Assembly: GCA_036675505.1 (NCBI GenBank)
Contig: JAKFEW010000116.1
Span: 1-6,469, forward strand
Source: JAKFEW01 sp036675505
GTDB lineage: Bacteria > Cyanobacteriota > Sericytochromatia > S15B-MN24 > JAQBPE01
Length of the DNA: 6,469 bases
Reading direction: 5' to 3'
The translations under genes were made by a program, and so were the position numbers. Under the pieces are notes generated by a model that saw only the letters and a program-made list of their open reading frames with translations, did no database searches and was not told the DNA's origin. This document shows, in pieces, positions 5,587 through 6,469 of the stretch; within the stretch, counting starts at the first letter, position 1, and each line of letters begins with the position of its first letter.

Positions 5587-6185
5587 GCCTCGTGTACAAG
5601 TCCCTGCTTGCGGCCGTCGCCGCCGCTCTGTTCGCCGCGCCGGCCGGCCATGCGGCCCCGGCGCAGCTGCCCGACACCTTCGACTTCGGCAGCGCGAGCG
5701 CGGTGAGCTACCACCTCGTCCACGCGCTCCACCAGGTCACGGGGGTGTCGCACGCCCTGCGCGGGCGGGTGACCCTGGCGGGCGATCGCCTCGCCACGCC
5801 GATGACCCTGCGCCTGCCGCTCGTATCCTTCGAGAGCGGCAATGCCAACCGCGACGCCAACGCGGCCGCCACGCTGGACGTGGGCCGCTTCCCGGCGGCC
5901 GTCCTCGAGGTGCGGCGCTTCACCGAGACGTCCCGCACGGCCCTGCCGGGCGGCGCCTTCGCGATCGTCGGCGAGGCCGTGGGCCAGCTCGGCCTGCATG
6001 GCGTCATTCGCCCCGTCAGCGTGCCCCTGCGGGCGCGCGTCGCGCCCGAGGGCGTGACGGTGGACGCCACCTTCGAGGTCTCGCTCACCGCGTACCAGAT
6101 CCCCCGGCCCTCGCTGCTCTTCAAGCCGGTCGACGACGTCGTGAAGGTGTCGGTCCATGGCGTGGCGGCCCCGGTGGCCCTCTAG
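5583..6185 (+). CDS. YceI-family periplasmic lipid/isoprenoid-binding protein
   Basis: The product has 200 residues from GTG 5583, which overlaps the upstream stop as GTGA and suggests translational coupling. GTG 5592 (197 residues) is an equal rival, being ten bases after GGAG (5578-5581). A signal peptide occupies 1-24 (K6, hydrophobic 8-18, cleavage near G-H-A/A). The mature domain matches YceI throughout: F-D-F-G-S-A-S-A-V-S-Y-H-L-V-H (33-47), V-T-G-V-S-H (52-57), the hallmark L-V-S-F-E-S-G-N-A-N-R-D (80-91) followed by LDVGRFPAAVLEV (98-110), G-x-L-G-L-H-G-V-x-R-P-V (134-145), and L-T-A-Y-Q-I-P-R-P (168-176) through D-D-V-V-K-V-S-V (184-191). YceI proteins form a lipocalin-like barrel that in solved members holds a polyisoprenoid or quinone-like chain in the periplasm. 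The adjacent b561-like gene parallels E. coli yceJ-yceI. The length is normal and nothing appears broken. Confidence 0.94.
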   Translation: MSLVYKSLLAAVAAALFAAPAGHAAPAQLPDTFDFGSASAVSYHLVHALHQVTGVSHALRGRVTLAGDRLATPMTLRLPLVSFESGNANRDANAAATLDVGRFPAAVLEVRRFTETSRTALPGGAFAIVGEAVGQLGLHGVIRPVSVPLRARVAPEGVTVDATFEVSLTAYQIPRPSLLFKPVDDVVKVSVHGVAAPVAL

Positions 6186-6239
6186 CCCGCTCCTCGAGCC
6201 GCTCCCCGAACCTCGCCCCCGACCCCAGGAGGAATCCCC

Positions 6240-6469
6240 ATGAGTCCCCGTCTTCGCCCCCTGGCCGTCCTGGTCGCCTGCAGCGCCCTCGCCGCCGTCG
6301 GCCTCGCCGCCTGCACGCCGAAGGGATCCGTCGCCACGCCCCCTGCCCCGAGCGCCGCGATCAAGCCCCCCGTGACGGCCACGTCCCCCGCGGCGGGCGG
6401 GGCCTCAGCCAGGCCCGTTGGCGCGCCGGCGGCGCCTGCCGGGGCCTCGGCGGCGCCCGCGGCCTCCCC
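6240..6469 (+). CDS. Lipoprotein, N-terminal part (runs off right edge)
   Basis: The reading frame starts at ATG 6240 and is open to the end of the window (76 complete codons). AGGAGGA (6227-6233) lies six bases upstream. The signal has R4 and R6, a hydrophobic core (7-23) and the lipobox G-L-A-A-C with C25. C14 (L-V-A-C) also fits a lipobox, but the hydrophobic core before it would be unusually short, so C25 is preferred. T-P-K follows, so there is no Asp at +2; by the E. coli rule this favours outer-membrane sorting, though the rule is not universal. From residue 30 the visible chain is Ala/Pro/Gly/Ser-rich and low-complexity, typical of a tether to a domain beyond the window. It lies 54 bases after the YceI stop with no terminator between, so it is probably the fifth gene of the operon. 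Function cannot be read from this part. Confidence 0.82.
   Translation, partial: MSPRLRPLAVLVACSALAAVGLAACTPKGSVATPPAPSAAIKPPVTATSPAAGGASARPVGAPAAPAGASAAPAAS

Noticed and set aside
5502..6158. Minus-strand open frame (218 codons) across the YceI gene
   Set aside because: It overlaps a clear YceI gene on the other strand, has no recognisable motif and no ribosome site, and its composition is that of a shadow frame.
6240..6283. C14 (L-V-A-C) as the lipidated residue of the right-edge lipoprotein
   Set aside because: The hydrophobic stretch before it is only about six residues; C25 (L-A-A-C) has a normal-length signal core.

Overview
The window is very GC-rich, and the genes show strong G/C preference at third codon positions. 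It encodes Gram-negative envelope functions: a heptose kinase of the ADP-heptose/LPS route, lipoproteins with clear lipoboxes, a periplasmic YceI protein, and Sec signal peptides. This fits a high-GC Gram-negative such as a Myxococcota-type or Rokubacteria-type lineage. That placement is inferred from composition and gene types only; no rRNA or other taxonomic marker is present. I see no tRNA or rRNA, CRISPR array, transposase, integrase or phage gene.

Left part (1-2236), all on the minus strand: the start of a lipoprotein gene that runs off the left edge (1-226), an SRPBCC (START-like) domain protein (394-1038), and a stand-alone PfkB-type heptose-7-phosphate kinase (1196-2236). Each has a good Shine-Dalgarno site. 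The 167-base gap between the lipoprotein and the SRPBCC gene holds a compound inverted repeat.

Middle (2237-2982): a 221-base divergent intergenic region with a candidate promoter for the kinase and a hairpin in the probable leader of the rightward gene. This is followed by a small secreted protein with a Gly/Arg-rich linker and a helical C-terminal module resembling FIMAH domains (2458-2943). An intrinsic-terminator-like hairpin at 2964-2982 separates it from what follows.

Right part (3034-6469), all on the plus strand and tightly packed: an OmpR-type response regulator, a sensor histidine kinase (17-base overlap), a four-helix membrane protein with histidines placed as in di-heme cytochrome b561, a YceI-family periplasmic protein (4-base overlap), and the start of a lipoprotein running off the right edge. 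The spacing argues for one operon.

The working model, which is inference, is an envelope electron-transfer module: a signal sensed in the periplasm sets expression of a minimal b561-like transmembrane redox carrier, a YceI isoprenoid/quinone-type binding protein and a lipoprotein. The pairing of a b561-type cytochrome with YceI recalls the yceJ-yceI pair of E. coli. A dedicated two-component system in the same operon and the very small size of the b561-like protein are the least ordinary features here.
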